From the NCBI GenBank assembly GCA_003244035.1, contig QHBV01000199.1, positions 21,862 to 29,308 of the forward strand: 7,447 nucleotides of DNA. Reading direction: 5' to 3'. Position 1 is the stretch's first letter, and each line of letters begins with the position of its first letter. Both the position numbers and the translations under genes were made by a program. The notes under the pieces are model-generated. The model ran no database searches. It was not told the DNA's origin and was given only the letters and a program-made list of their open reading frames with translations. Positions 1 through 6,390 of this stretch are shown here, piece after piece. The stretch comes from Solirubrobacterales bacterium. GTDB lineage: Bacteria > Actinomycetota > Thermoleophilia > Solirubrobacterales > Solirubrobacteraceae.

Positions 1-326
1 ACGTTCTCGAGCGCGGTCATCGCACCGAACAGGCGGATGTTCTGGAATGTGCGAGCGACTCCGAGCTTGGTCACCTCATCTGGCCGCACTCGGGTGATCT
101 CGTGACCCGAGAATGCAATCCGTCCGGTGGTCGGCTTGTACAGGCCCGTGAGCATGTTGAACAAGGTCGTCTTTCCGGCTCCATTGGGCCCGATCAATGA
201 GACGATCCCGTGGGCGGGCACGTCGAGCGAGACGTCGTCGACGGCGACCAAGCCACCGAACGCCTTCGTGACGCCCTCGACGCGCAAGACGACGGTTTCC
301 GGGCTCGTGGCCGTCACGGCGGTCAT
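1..326 (-). CDS. livG: LivG-like ABC transporter ATPase, N-terminal part (cut by window edge)
   Basis: This is the ATP-binding subunit of a branched-chain-amino-acid-type (HAAT) ABC importer. It sits on the inner face of the membrane and hydrolyses ATP to power LivH/LivM. I translated 108 residues from ATG at 326. The Walker A motif GPNGAGKT lies at residues 46-53, and the Q-loop ARTFQNIRLF at 91-100, with the glutamine at 95. The wording NIRLF after the Q-loop is typical of LivG rather than LivF. The ABC signature, Walker B and H-loop lie beyond the left edge. The start codon overlaps the livM stop in ATGA (323-326), so translation is probably coupled to livM. A weak AGGA lies about 9 bases upstream of the start. 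The gene carries no sign of damage in the visible part. The exact substrate of the transporter is not shown by this subunit. Confidence 0.95.
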   Translation of the reverse strand, partial: MTAVTATSPETVVLRVEGVTKAFGGLVAVDDVSLDVPAHGIVSLIGPNGAGKTTLFNMLTGLYKPTTGRIAFSGHEITRVRPDEVTKLGVARTFQNIRLFGAMTALEN

Positions 327-1498
327 GCCGGCGGTCCTTCGACCAGCCCGGCATCGTCGGACCCGATCCCTTCGGTCAGCTCGAGCCGGCGCCTGCGCTC
401 GGGCAGCAACCCTTGCGGCCGGAGCACCATCACCAGCACCAGCAGGAAGCCGAAGATGCTGACCTGCAGGTCAGAGAGGTTGAAGTTCAGCCCGAACTTC
501 CCGGGAAGGTTGTTGAGCACGTCAGGGATCAGGTAGTAGTTGATGTTGGCGAGCAGGAGCGCGCCGAGCACCACCCCCCAGATCGACCCGAGGCCGCCGA
601 CGATGACCATCGAGAGCACGAAGATCGAGAAGCCGAACTGGAACTGGTCGGCGCTGATCAACGTCGTGTAGCTGCCGAGGAAGGCCCCCGCGATCCCTCC
701 GAAAGCGGCCCCCAGCGCGTACGCGAGCAGCTTTGTGCGCACGATCGGGATCCCCATCGAAACGGCGGCCACCTCGTCCTCGCGTAGCGCGATCCAGGCC
801 CGCCCGAGCCGCGAGTCACGCACGCGAAGGTTCACGAACAAGGTGATCAGCACGAGCGCGAAGACCGTGTAGTACCACGGTCTGAAGTGGAGCTGGTCGA
901 AGCTGCCCACCCCCGGGAGGGAGGGGGCGTCGATGCCGCTGACTCCCAACTCACCCCCGGTCAGCGGCATTCCGTCGATCTTGATGTCCGGGCCGTTGAT
1001 CGCGAACACGCGGATTATCTCGCCGAAGGCGAGTGTCACGATCGCGATGTAATCCCCCCTCAGGCGCAGCGTCGGGAGCCCGATCAGGGCGCCCGCGACG
1101 GAGGTGACGATCGCGGCGCACACGAGGATCAGCAGGAAGTTGAGGTGGACGCCCGGGATCGAGGACACGAACTTGGACACAAATACGTGCGCGTTCGCCT
1201 TGAAGATGAAATCCGAGCCGAGCCAACCGAGCGTGTAGGAGCCGAGCGCGAAGAACGCGAGGTAGCCGAGATCGAGCAGGCCGGCAAACCCCACCACGAC
1301 GTTGAGCCCGAGCGCGAACACGACGTACGCGAGCGCGAGGATCTCCTTGTTCATGAAGTTGCTCCCATCCGAGAAGAACAGCGGCGCCACGACCCCGGCC
1401 GCGATCAACGCCAGAGCGAGCGCGCGCGTCCACCACGGCGGGAGCAGGCGCAGGGTCGCAACTCGCCGTTCGCGCAGCATCGCCAGCACCTCGTTCAT
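323..1498 (-). CDS. livM: LivM-like branched-chain amino acid ABC transporter permease
   Basis: This is the second membrane subunit of the importer, forming the translocation channel with LivH. The protein is 391 residues long. It has a basic N-terminus and many hydrophobic helices, for example near residues 25-42, 52-72, 78-93, 120-140, 208-224, 257-280, 288-318 and 345-360. The family-typical text FALGLNVVVGFAGLLDLGY lies at 61-79. The cytoplasmic coupling (EAA-like) loop, SRLGRAWIALREDEVAAVSMGI, lies at 229-250 and contacts the ATPase. The ending VLRPQGLLPER (358-368) is also characteristic. I chose ATG at 1498 because it overlaps the livH stop in ATGA and has GGGAGG 4 bases upstream. The open frame continues upstream to an ATG at 1627, but that extension lies inside livH and is not needed. 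The extra C-terminal tail of about 20 acidic/polar residues carries no recognised motif. Confidence 0.95.
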   Translation of the reverse strand: MNEVLAMLRERRVATLRLLPPWWTRALALALIAAGVVAPLFFSDGSNFMNKEILALAYVVFALGLNVVVGFAGLLDLGYLAFFALGSYTLGWLGSDFIFKANAHVFVSKFVSSIPGVHLNFLLILVCAAIVTSVAGALIGLPTLRLRGDYIAIVTLAFGEIIRVFAINGPDIKIDGMPLTGGELGVSGIDAPSLPGVGSFDQLHFRPWYYTVFALVLITLFVNLRVRDSRLGRAWIALREDEVAAVSMGIPIVRTKLLAYALGAAFGGIAGAFLGSYTTLISADQFQFGFSIFVLSMVIVGGLGSIWGVVLGALLLANINYYLIPDVLNNLPGKFGLNFNLSDLQVSIFGFLLVLVMVLRPQGLLPERRRRLELTEGIGSDDAGLVEGPPA

Positions 1499-2604
1499 CC
1501 GGCCTCCCTCGTCTCCTCGCCCAGAAGGCCGCGAGGGCGCAGCACCATGATCACGACCAGATACCCGAACACGATCGCGGGCGTCCACTGCGGCCCGATG
1601 CGAGCGTCTGAGAGCTGCTGGATGCATCCGATGATCAGCCCGCCGATCACCGCACCGCGGAGGTTGCCGATGCCGCCCATCACCGCCGCCGTGAACGCGA
1701 TCAAGCCCGCCTCGAATCCCTGGAAGTACCAGATCGTGGTCTCGTACAGCGCATACACGAGTCCCGCCGCCCCGGCCAGCATGCCACCGAGCATGAACGT
1801 GAGCGAGATCGTCGTGTCCACGTTGATCCCCATCAGGCGCGCGGCCTCAGGATCCTGGGCGGTGGCTCGCATCGCCTTTCCGAGCCGGGCGCGGCCCACG
1901 AACCACACCAGCAGAACCACCAGCGGGACCGTGACGCCGACGGCGAGCACATCCGCACGGCGGATCACCACCCCGGAGACCTGCAGGACCGTGTCGTTCT
2001 GGCGGATCAGATCCGATACCCCGGCCGGCGATCCGCCCAGCCACAGCAGGCCGACGTTCTGGAGGATGAACGAGAACCCGATCGCGGTGATCAGCGGCGC
2101 GAGCTTTGGTGAGCCGCGCAGTGGCCGGTAGCCGACCCGCTCGATCAGCACGTTCAGCCCGCCGCACACGAACATCGAGACGATCAGCGTCAGCAGCAGC
2201 CCGAGCACGAGGCTGAGGGGGCCCGTCGCCAGGCCCAGCCCGATCGATGCCCAGAAAGCTGTGCCCGTAAAGGAGCCGATCATGAACACGTCGCCGTGGG
2301 CGAAGTTGATCAGCTCGATGATCCCGTAGACGAGCGTGTAGCCGATCGCGATCAAAGCCCAGATCGTGCCGTTGGAGACCCCCTGCACCAGGTTGCCGAC
2401 CACGTACGTGAGGTCGTGGGTGGTCGTCGCGTGGCCGTGCGCGAATCCGGGATATCCGGAGACGAGGTCGTGGACGGCGTAGTAGACCGGAAGCACAGCG
2501 AGCGCGGCGAGCAGGCCCCACCGCCCCGCGATCGAGCGCGCACTGCGCAACGCCGCTCTGGCGGCGGGCGGCGCTGGTCCGGCTGCGAGCGATTTGCTTT
2601 CCAC
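1495..2604 (-). CDS. livH: LivH-like branched-chain amino acid ABC transporter permease
   Basis: This is the first membrane subunit of the HAAT-type importer. It is 369 residues, longer than the roughly 310 of Escherichia coli LivH. The family core begins near residue 66, and IAIGYTLVYGIIELINFAHG (85-104) is the classic LivH signature. The EAA-like coupling loop GRARLGKAMRATAQDPEAARLMGIN lies at 237-261. MGGIGNLRGAVIGG (309-322) and VLRPRGLLGE (354-363) complete the pattern. The extra N-terminus (1-65) is alanine/arginine-rich and then carries an additional hydrophobic segment at 29-48. GTG at 2604 is the furthest upstream start possible, because an in-frame TGA lies 12 bases before it (2614-2616). 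No clear Shine-Dalgarno sequence precedes it, so the start is less certain than the identity. The gene lies 63 bases after SBP3 and overlaps livM by 4 bases. Confidence 0.93.
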   Translation of the reverse strand: MESKSLAAGPAPPAARAALRSARSIAGRWGLLAALAVLPVYYAVHDLVSGYPGFAHGHATTTHDLTYVVGNLVQGVSNGTIWALIAIGYTLVYGIIELINFAHGDVFMIGSFTGTAFWASIGLGLATGPLSLVLGLLLTLIVSMFVCGGLNVLIERVGYRPLRGSPKLAPLITAIGFSFILQNVGLLWLGGSPAGVSDLIRQNDTVLQVSGVVIRRADVLAVGVTVPLVVLLVWFVGRARLGKAMRATAQDPEAARLMGINVDTTISLTFMLGGMLAGAAGLVYALYETTIWYFQGFEAGLIAFTAAVMGGIGNLRGAVIGGLIIGCIQQLSDARIGPQWTPAIVFGYLVVIMVLRPRGLLGEETREAG

Positions 2605-2617
2605 CGCGCCCGGTCAG

Positions 2618-2665
2618 GCGAGCACGAGCGGAGCCGCCTCACGCGGCCCCGCTCCGCCTGCTCGC
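2618..2665 (-). promoter_or_regulatory. Long hairpin between SBP3 and livH (attenuator or mRNA-stability element)
   Basis: On the transcribed strand two nested pairs of 7-base arms face each other. GCGAGCA (2659-2665) pairs with TGCTCGC (2618-2624), and GCGGAGC (2651-2657) pairs with GCTCCGC (2628-2634). One base on one side and three on the other separate the two pairs. The 16-base interior can pair further (GCCGC with GCGGC). The structure begins two bases after the SBP3 stop codon. No U-run follows it, so it is not a standard intrinsic terminator. Inference: it partly uncouples the abundant receptor from the membrane subunits, either by limiting read-through or by protecting the SBP3 mRNA 3' end. 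Confidence 0.55.
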
Positions 2666-2667
2666 TG

Positions 2668-3930
2668 TCAGCCCACCGACTTCTCGAACAACGGATTGCC
2701 GTCCTTGCCGACCTTGTACACGCCGTACTTGGTCAGCGTGGTGTCGCCGTTGGCGTCGAACCCGTAAGTACCGAGCACCGAGGCGCGTGCCTTGGTCGCG
2801 AACAGCGCCGCGACCACGGCGGCCTTGTTGTTGCCCTTTGGCCCCAGCTTCGCGATCGTGTCGAGCGTGAGCTTCATCGCCTCATAGCCGTAGATCGCAT
2901 ACGGATCCGGATTCGCCGTTCCGTACTTGGCCTTATATGCCTTCACGAACGCCCGGCCGCCCGGGTACGACGCTAGGTTCAGCGTCGCCACCGTGCATTG
3001 GAACAGCTTGCCGATGCTCGCCGGCATCCCGTGCATCGCGGGGTTGGTGACCGAGCTGGTGCAGATCCCGTCGCCGCCATAGATCTTGGCGTGCGGCAAC
3101 GCCGAATTGATGTCCTTGACCAGCTGCACCTCGCCCGGGGGGTTGAACGCGGTGTAGACGCAGTTGGGCCCCTGGGACTTGATCGTCTGTGCGTCGGCGC
3201 GGTAATTGGGAGAGGTCGGGTCGAGCGCAGCGTTGCCGGTGACCGTGATCCCGTACGCGGCCTTGTGCAGCCCGATCTGCGTGGCGAGGCCGACACTGTA
3301 CGGCGTCTTGTCGTTGGCGATGGCAACCCTCGTGCAGCCATCACCGTGCATCGCGATCAGGCCGGCCACGCCCTGGATCGAGTCCCGGGGAACCAGCCTG
3401 AAATACGTCCGCTTGCCTGTGGGGTAGTACTTCTGCGGCTCGCCGGGAGCGCTTCCCGGGTCGCTGGTGGTCAGACCGACATACGTGTTTGCGGTGCTGA
3501 TCATCGCGAGCCCCACCTGGTTGGTGATCGGGATCTGGACCTTGCCGCAGCCCGAGTTCTGCGGGCCCAGTAATACCACCGCCTTGGGGTCGGTCGCAGC
3601 CTGCCGGGCGTTGGCCTGACACTGAGTCACGTCATAGCCCGCCGCCTGTGCCGTCGCGTCGTCGAGCGACTGGTAGTTGACCGTAAACTGGCCGGCCTTG
3701 CCGCCGGCCTGCGCGAGGGCCAGCTTCATCCCGTTGACCTCCGGGATCGTCTGAGCGGTCACCGGCCCTTGCAACGGAAGCGTCGAGTAGATGTCGACCG
3801 TGTTCGCGCCGCCGCCGCTGCCGCCGGCGCTCGTGCTGCTGCTGCTCTTGCTGCTGCTGCCGCAGGCCGCGAGCGCCAGCACGGCGCCGGCCAACAGGCA
3901 TCCGGTAACAGCCTTGCCGAGAGAACCCAT
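2668..3930 (-). CDS. SBP3: LivJ/LivK-like branched-chain amino acid ABC transporter substrate-binding lipoprotein
   Basis: This is the extracytoplasmic receptor (Peripla_BP_6, type I binding fold) next to the permease genes and probably its main partner. It has 420 residues. The signal peptide ends in the lipobox LAAC with Cys23 as the lipidation site. A serine/glycine-rich linker follows (24-43) before the first strand, VDIYSTLPLQGP (45-56). Family features include SAPGEPQKYYPTGKRTYFRL (160-179), FVKAYKAKYG (328-337), YGYEAMK (347-353) and LGTYGFDANGDT (386-397). Six cysteines lie outside the signal (104, 128, 199, 257, 290, 312), so internal disulfides are possible. ATG at 3930 is preceded by a strong GAGGAGGAG. 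Its own promoter candidate lies upstream and a hairpin follows its stop. Its ligand is not determined; a branched-chain or other small amino acid, amide or organic acid would all fit the family. Confidence 0.92.
   Translation of the reverse strand: MGSLGKAVTGCLLAGAVLALAACGSSSKSSSSTSAGGSGGGANTVDIYSTLPLQGPVTAQTIPEVNGMKLALAQAGGKAGQFTVNYQSLDDATAQAAGYDVTQCQANARQAATDPKAVVLLGPQNSGCGKVQIPITNQVGLAMISTANTYVGLTTSDPGSAPGEPQKYYPTGKRTYFRLVPRDSIQGVAGLIAMHGDGCTRVAIANDKTPYSVGLATQIGLHKAAYGITVTGNAALDPTSPNYRADAQTIKSQGPNCVYTAFNPPGEVQLVKDINSALPHAKIYGGDGICTSSVTNPAMHGMPASIGKLFQCTVATLNLASYPGGRAFVKAYKAKYGTANPDPYAIYGYEAMKLTLDTIAKLGPKGNNKAAVVAALFATKARASVLGTYGFDANGDTTLTKYGVYKVGKDGNPLFEKSVG
3833..3862 (-). repeat. Imperfect CTG/CAG triplet tract in the SBP3 linker
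   Basis: The plus strand carries two short runs of CTG repeats broken by CTCTTG. On the coding strand these are AGC codons for serine with one lysine (SSSKSSSS, residues 25-32). They form the flexible linker just behind the lipidated cysteine. The tract could change length by slippage without breaking the frame. It is a common kind of low-complexity linker in lipoproteins. Confidence 0.6.
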
Positions 3931-3932
3931 GC

Positions 3933-3940
3933 TCCTCCTC
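3933..3940 (-). promoter_or_regulatory. Strong ribosome binding site of SBP3
   Basis: The coding strand reads GAGGAGGAGC directly before ATG at 3930, an excellent match to the anti-Shine-Dalgarno sequence. It is the strongest such site in the window and fits the high receptor-to-permease ratio expected of ABC importers. It also fixes the SBP3 start. Confidence 0.75.
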
Positions 3941-3952
3941 TGTGTGTCGCCT

Positions 3953-3973
3953 CCGGACCCTCGAATGGTCCGG
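3953..3973 (-). promoter_or_regulatory. Perfect 7-bp inverted repeat in the SBP3 leader
   Basis: CCGGACC (3953-3959) and GGTCCGG (3967-3973) are exact reverse complements separated by 7 bases. They lie between the predicted promoter and the ribosome binding site. If transcription starts near 3975, this would form a stem-loop at the very 5' end of the SBP3 mRNA, which could stabilise it. It could instead be a regulator-binding operator. No U-run follows on the transcribed strand, so it is not an intrinsic terminator for SBP2. Confidence 0.45.
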
Positions 3974-3981
3974 TGTGCGGC

Positions 3982-4010
3982 AGCCTAGTCCGAGGGGCGG
4001 ACCGCGGCAA
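3982..4010 (-). promoter_or_regulatory. Candidate promoter of SBP3 with an inverted repeat in its spacer
   Basis: On the coding strand TTGCCG (4005-4010) and TAGGCT (3982-3987) are separated by exactly 17 bases. They match the -35 consensus at 4 of 6 positions and the actinobacterial -10 pattern TAnnnT. A start point near 3975 would give a leader of about 45 bases. The spacer holds GTCCG (3988-3992) facing CGGAC (3998-4002), repeating the core of the nearby leader repeat. This is the only sizeable intergenic gap upstream of the transporter genes. The prediction is from motif matching alone. Confidence 0.4.
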
Positions 4011-4045
4011 GCGCCAGTCGCACCCTAACCAAACGTCAATGCCGC

Positions 4046-5218
4046 TCACGCGTCGATCGCCCGCCAGAAGCGCAGGCGGCCCGCGAGCAACCTGTAGACG
4101 CCGTAGCGGTGCAGGGTCGTGTCTCCGTCAGGTTCGATGCTGTAGGTGCCGAGCGCGCTCCGGCGGTCGTGCGTGTCGAATACCGCGGCGAGCACCCGCG
4201 AGCGCAGCGCGGTCCTGCGGCCGTGATCGGTGGCGCGTTCGATCGCGCTGAGCAGCAGGCTCATCGCCTCGTAGCCAGAGCTCATATAAGGGGCCGGCGG
4301 CCCGTACGCAATCAAGACGTGCGGATCGAGCGAAGCGGGGATCCCACCATGAGCCGGATCGGTGTATGTGCTCTGCGCGAGGCCGGCCGAGCCGAAGATC
4401 CTGGCGGCCGGAAGCGCAGCTGCCAACTGCTTGGTCAGAAGCACGGTGCCGGGCTCGGTGGTCGCGCTGATCAGGACGCAGCCGGCACCGGTGCGTGCTA
4501 CGGCGCTCGCCAGCGAGCTGTAGTCCGACGCGGTCGGCTCGAACGGCTGAACGCCGGTGACCGGCAGCCCCCCCGCCCCGGCCGCGAGCGAGAAGCTCGT
4601 CGCGACGTCCTGGCCGTCCACCTCGCCGTCGTCGAGGACTTCCGTCTTCCCGCACCCGAGGCTCTTCTGCAGCCGCACCTGCGCCACCGCCTGGACCTCG
4701 TCGTTGGGCACGACGCGGACAAACGTCCGCACACCCGTCGGGTAGTACTTCTGCGGTTCTCCCGGGGAGGCCCCGGCGGCGCTGGACGTGAGTCCGACGG
4801 CAGTGCTCGCGGGGCTGATCTGCGGGATCCCGGCACGGTTGAGAATCGGGATCGAGATCGCGCTCGCCCCGGATTCAAACTCGCCGATGTAACCGATCGT
4901 GGTCTTGTCCGCGCTCGCCAGGCGTGCGTTCTGCGTCGCCTGCCCCGGGTCCCATCCGTTCCTTTGCAAGGTCGAGTCGTCGAGCGGCTTGAGCGCGATC
5001 TGGTATGGGCCAATCCTGTCGTGGAACTGCGCCAGCGCGAGCTCCTCGCCGCGAACGACCGCCTCCGCCGCGGCTCGAATCGGTCCCTGCATCGGCATGC
5101 TCGAGTAGATCGTCAGGGCCCTGCCCGGGATCCGGTCGCCGGCCCTCTGCTTGCCGCCGCAGCCCGCCACGGTGACGAGCGAGACGCACAGCAGCAGTGC
5201 GAGCGCCGGCCGGCTCAC
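4046..5218 (-). CDS. SBP2: second LivJ/LivK-like substrate-binding lipoprotein
   Basis: This is a predicted membrane-anchored receptor of the Peripla_BP_6 family, 390 residues long. The signal peptide ends in VAGC with Cys20 lipidated. The first strand is ALTIYSSMPMQGP (34-46). It is closest to SBP3 in this window: both carry SPGEPQKYYPTG (151-162 here) and the ending ALGTYSIEPDGDT (355-367). Cys189 and Cys247 match Cys199 and Cys257 of SBP3 at a constant offset of 10. It is odd in one place. Between PAS (295-297) and GYEAM (315-319) it is 24 residues shorter than SBP3 and lacks the conserved helix seen there as FVKAYKAKYG. GTG at 5218 overlaps the SBP1 stop (GTGA), so the two are probably co-translated. 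No permease gene follows directly. It may share LivHM with SBP3 or act as a sensor or decoy. The ligand is unknown. Confidence 0.88.
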   Translation of the reverse strand: MSRPALALLLCVSLVTVAGCGGKQRAGDRIPGRALTIYSSMPMQGPIRAAAEAVVRGEELALAQFHDRIGPYQIALKPLDDSTLQRNGWDPGQATQNARLASADKTTIGYIGEFESGASAISIPILNRAGIPQISPASTAVGLTSSAAGASPGEPQKYYPTGVRTFVRVVPNDEVQAVAQVRLQKSLGCGKTEVLDDGEVDGQDVATSFSLAAGAGGLPVTGVQPFEPTASDYSSLASAVARTGAGCVLISATTEPGTVLLTKQLAAALPAARIFGSAGLAQSTYTDPAHGGIPASLDPHVLIAYGPPAPYMSSGYEAMSLLLSAIERATDHGRRTALRSRVLAAVFDTHDRRSALGTYSIEPDGDTTLHRYGVYRLLAGRLRFWRAIDA

Positions 5219-6378
5219 CCCTGTACTTGCAGGAACCTGAAGGGAACGAGCTTGCCGCTCTGCACGTGGCTGAACACGAACGGCGCGATGCTCGTGTCTC
5301 CGGCCGAATTGATCGAGTACGTGCCGAGCACGCTGGCACGGTTGCGGATCGCGAAGAAGTCGTGCACGACCTTGGTCCGGTCGCCCGCGGAGGACCCCGC
5401 GCTCCCGAGCACTCCGAGCACCGCGGCCATCGCCTCGTAGCCGAAGATCGCCTGCAGCGAGGGGGGGTGGTGGTAGGCGGCACTGAAGTCCGTGACGAAC
5501 TTCTGCCCCTTGGGTGGGAGATCCTTGGGCAGGTTGGGCAGGTTGGGCAAGAACCCGGGCGCCGAGACGTAGAGGTTGCCCGCGGCGGGACCCGGCAGGC
5601 CGGCTGCGAGCGCCGCGTCGTCGAGCGCCGAGGGCGCGAACAGCTTGACGGTGGGGCTGGTGGCGACCGCGCCCTTGAACGCATGCAGCGCGGACGTGTC
5701 CGAAGATCCGCCGAAGAACAGTGCCCCCTCCTGACCACGCGGCGCGACCGAGATTCCCGCGGCCGCCGCGTCGCGCTTGACCGCGAGCGCGATCGTGGCG
5801 CCGTATTGGCTGCCGTCGGCGGTGACGTAGAGCGTCTTGACCCCGAATGACTGCATCTCCTGGACCTGGGCCTTGGCCTCCTGAGCCGTACTCGGCACGA
5901 CCCGGGCAAACGTCTTGCCATATGCCTTCAGCGACTCGTAGTAGCGGTTCGGCGCGCCCGGTACAGCGGCAGTTGGTTGGGTCAGCTCGAGCGCGGTGTC
6001 AGTAGGGCTCACCTGCAGCACGTCCTGCGCGTTGGTGATCCCGGCCGAGCCCTCCGACGCTCCGGGTGCGATCTCGCCCAGATAGGCGATCGTGCTCGGG
6101 TCCTCGATCGCGGTACGGGCGTTGTCCGAGATCTTCCCCGTGAGCGTGACGAGCTTGATCTTCAGCTTCCCGACCTGCCCACCCTGCTCTTGGAGTGCCA
6201 GCCGCTCGGCGTCGAGCACGTCCTGCGACTCCGGGGTGGCGCTCGTGGCGGGGGCGCTCGCGTAGATCGTAAGCGTTCCGGTGGTGACGGTGGTGGTGGC
6301 GGTGCCGGCGGCCGTGCAGCCGGCGATCGTGGCCGCGAGCGCCGCGGCTGCACCGACCACGAGCAGCTTGTCGCGCAT
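5215..6378 (-). CDS. SBP1: third, most diverged LivJ/LivK-like substrate-binding lipoprotein
   Basis: This is a predicted lipid-anchored receptor of the Peripla_BP_6 family, 387 residues. The signal peptide ends in IAGC with Cys21 lipidated. A threonine/alanine-rich linker follows (22-35), then the first strand TLTIYASAPAT (35-45). Family features are VPGAPNRYYESLKAYGKTFA (139-158), FVTDFSAAYHHPP (294-306), FGYEAM (312-317) and VLGTYSINSAGDT (350-362). The lipobox cysteine is the only cysteine, unlike SBP2 and SBP3. Compared with them it lacks about 8-10 residues after the second strand of lobe 1 (near 78-84), and it replaces the EPQKYYPTG block with a different sequence. A short PNL repeat lies at 278-283. 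ATG at 6378 has AGGGA 8 bases upstream and lies 12 bases after the small membrane protein gene. Its ligand is probably different from that of SBP3, but this is inference. Confidence 0.87.
   Translation of the reverse strand: MRDKLLVVGAAAALAATIAGCTAAGTATTTVTTGTLTIYASAPATSATPESQDVLDAERLALQEQGGQVGKLKIKLVTLTGKISDNARTAIEDPSTIAYLGEIAPGASEGSAGITNAQDVLQVSPTDTALELTQPTAAVPGAPNRYYESLKAYGKTFARVVPSTAQEAKAQVQEMQSFGVKTLYVTADGSQYGATIALAVKRDAAAAGISVAPRGQEGALFFGGSSDTSALHAFKGAVATSPTVKLFAPSALDDAALAAGLPGPAAGNLYVSAPGFLPNLPNLPKDLPPKGQKFVTDFSAAYHHPPSLQAIFGYEAMAAVLGVLGSAGSSAGDRTKVVHDFFAIRNRASVLGTYSINSAGDTSIAPFVFSHVQSGKLVPFRFLQVQG
5525..5551 (-). repeat. Three tandem copies of a 9-bp unit inside SBP1
   Basis: The plus strand reads TTGGGCAGG twice and then TTGGGCAAG, with no gap. 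On the coding strand this gives the protein text LPNLPNLPK (277-285), in a proline-rich stretch of lobe 2. Gain or loss of one unit would keep the frame and change this loop by three residues. Confidence 0.8.
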
Positions 6379-6390
6379 CGCCTGTCCCTG

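Noticed and set aside
1499..1627. Upstream extension of livM to an ATG at 1627
   Set aside because: It lies wholly inside livH and has shadow-like arginine-rich composition. The ATG at 1498 has a good GGGAGG and the typical ATGA overlap.
887..2131. Long plus-strand open frame (414 codons) opposite livM/livH
   Set aside because: It is antisense to two clear permease genes, charged and low in complexity, with no recognisable fold or ribosome binding context.
4034..4039. TTGACG on the minus strand as a -35 element for SBP3
   Set aside because: No acceptable -10 sequence lies 16-19 bases downstream; the TTGCCG/TAGGCT pair fits better.
4109..5440. Long plus-strand open frame (443 codons) opposite SBP1/SBP2
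   Set aside because: It is arginine/alanine/glycine-rich with no domain, and lies antisense across two well-supported genes. This is the usual shadow in high-GC DNA.
5461..5467. Run of seven G (C on the coding strand) in SBP1 as a phase-variation switch
   Set aside because: It is too short to be persuasive in GC-rich DNA, and the reading frame is intact across it.
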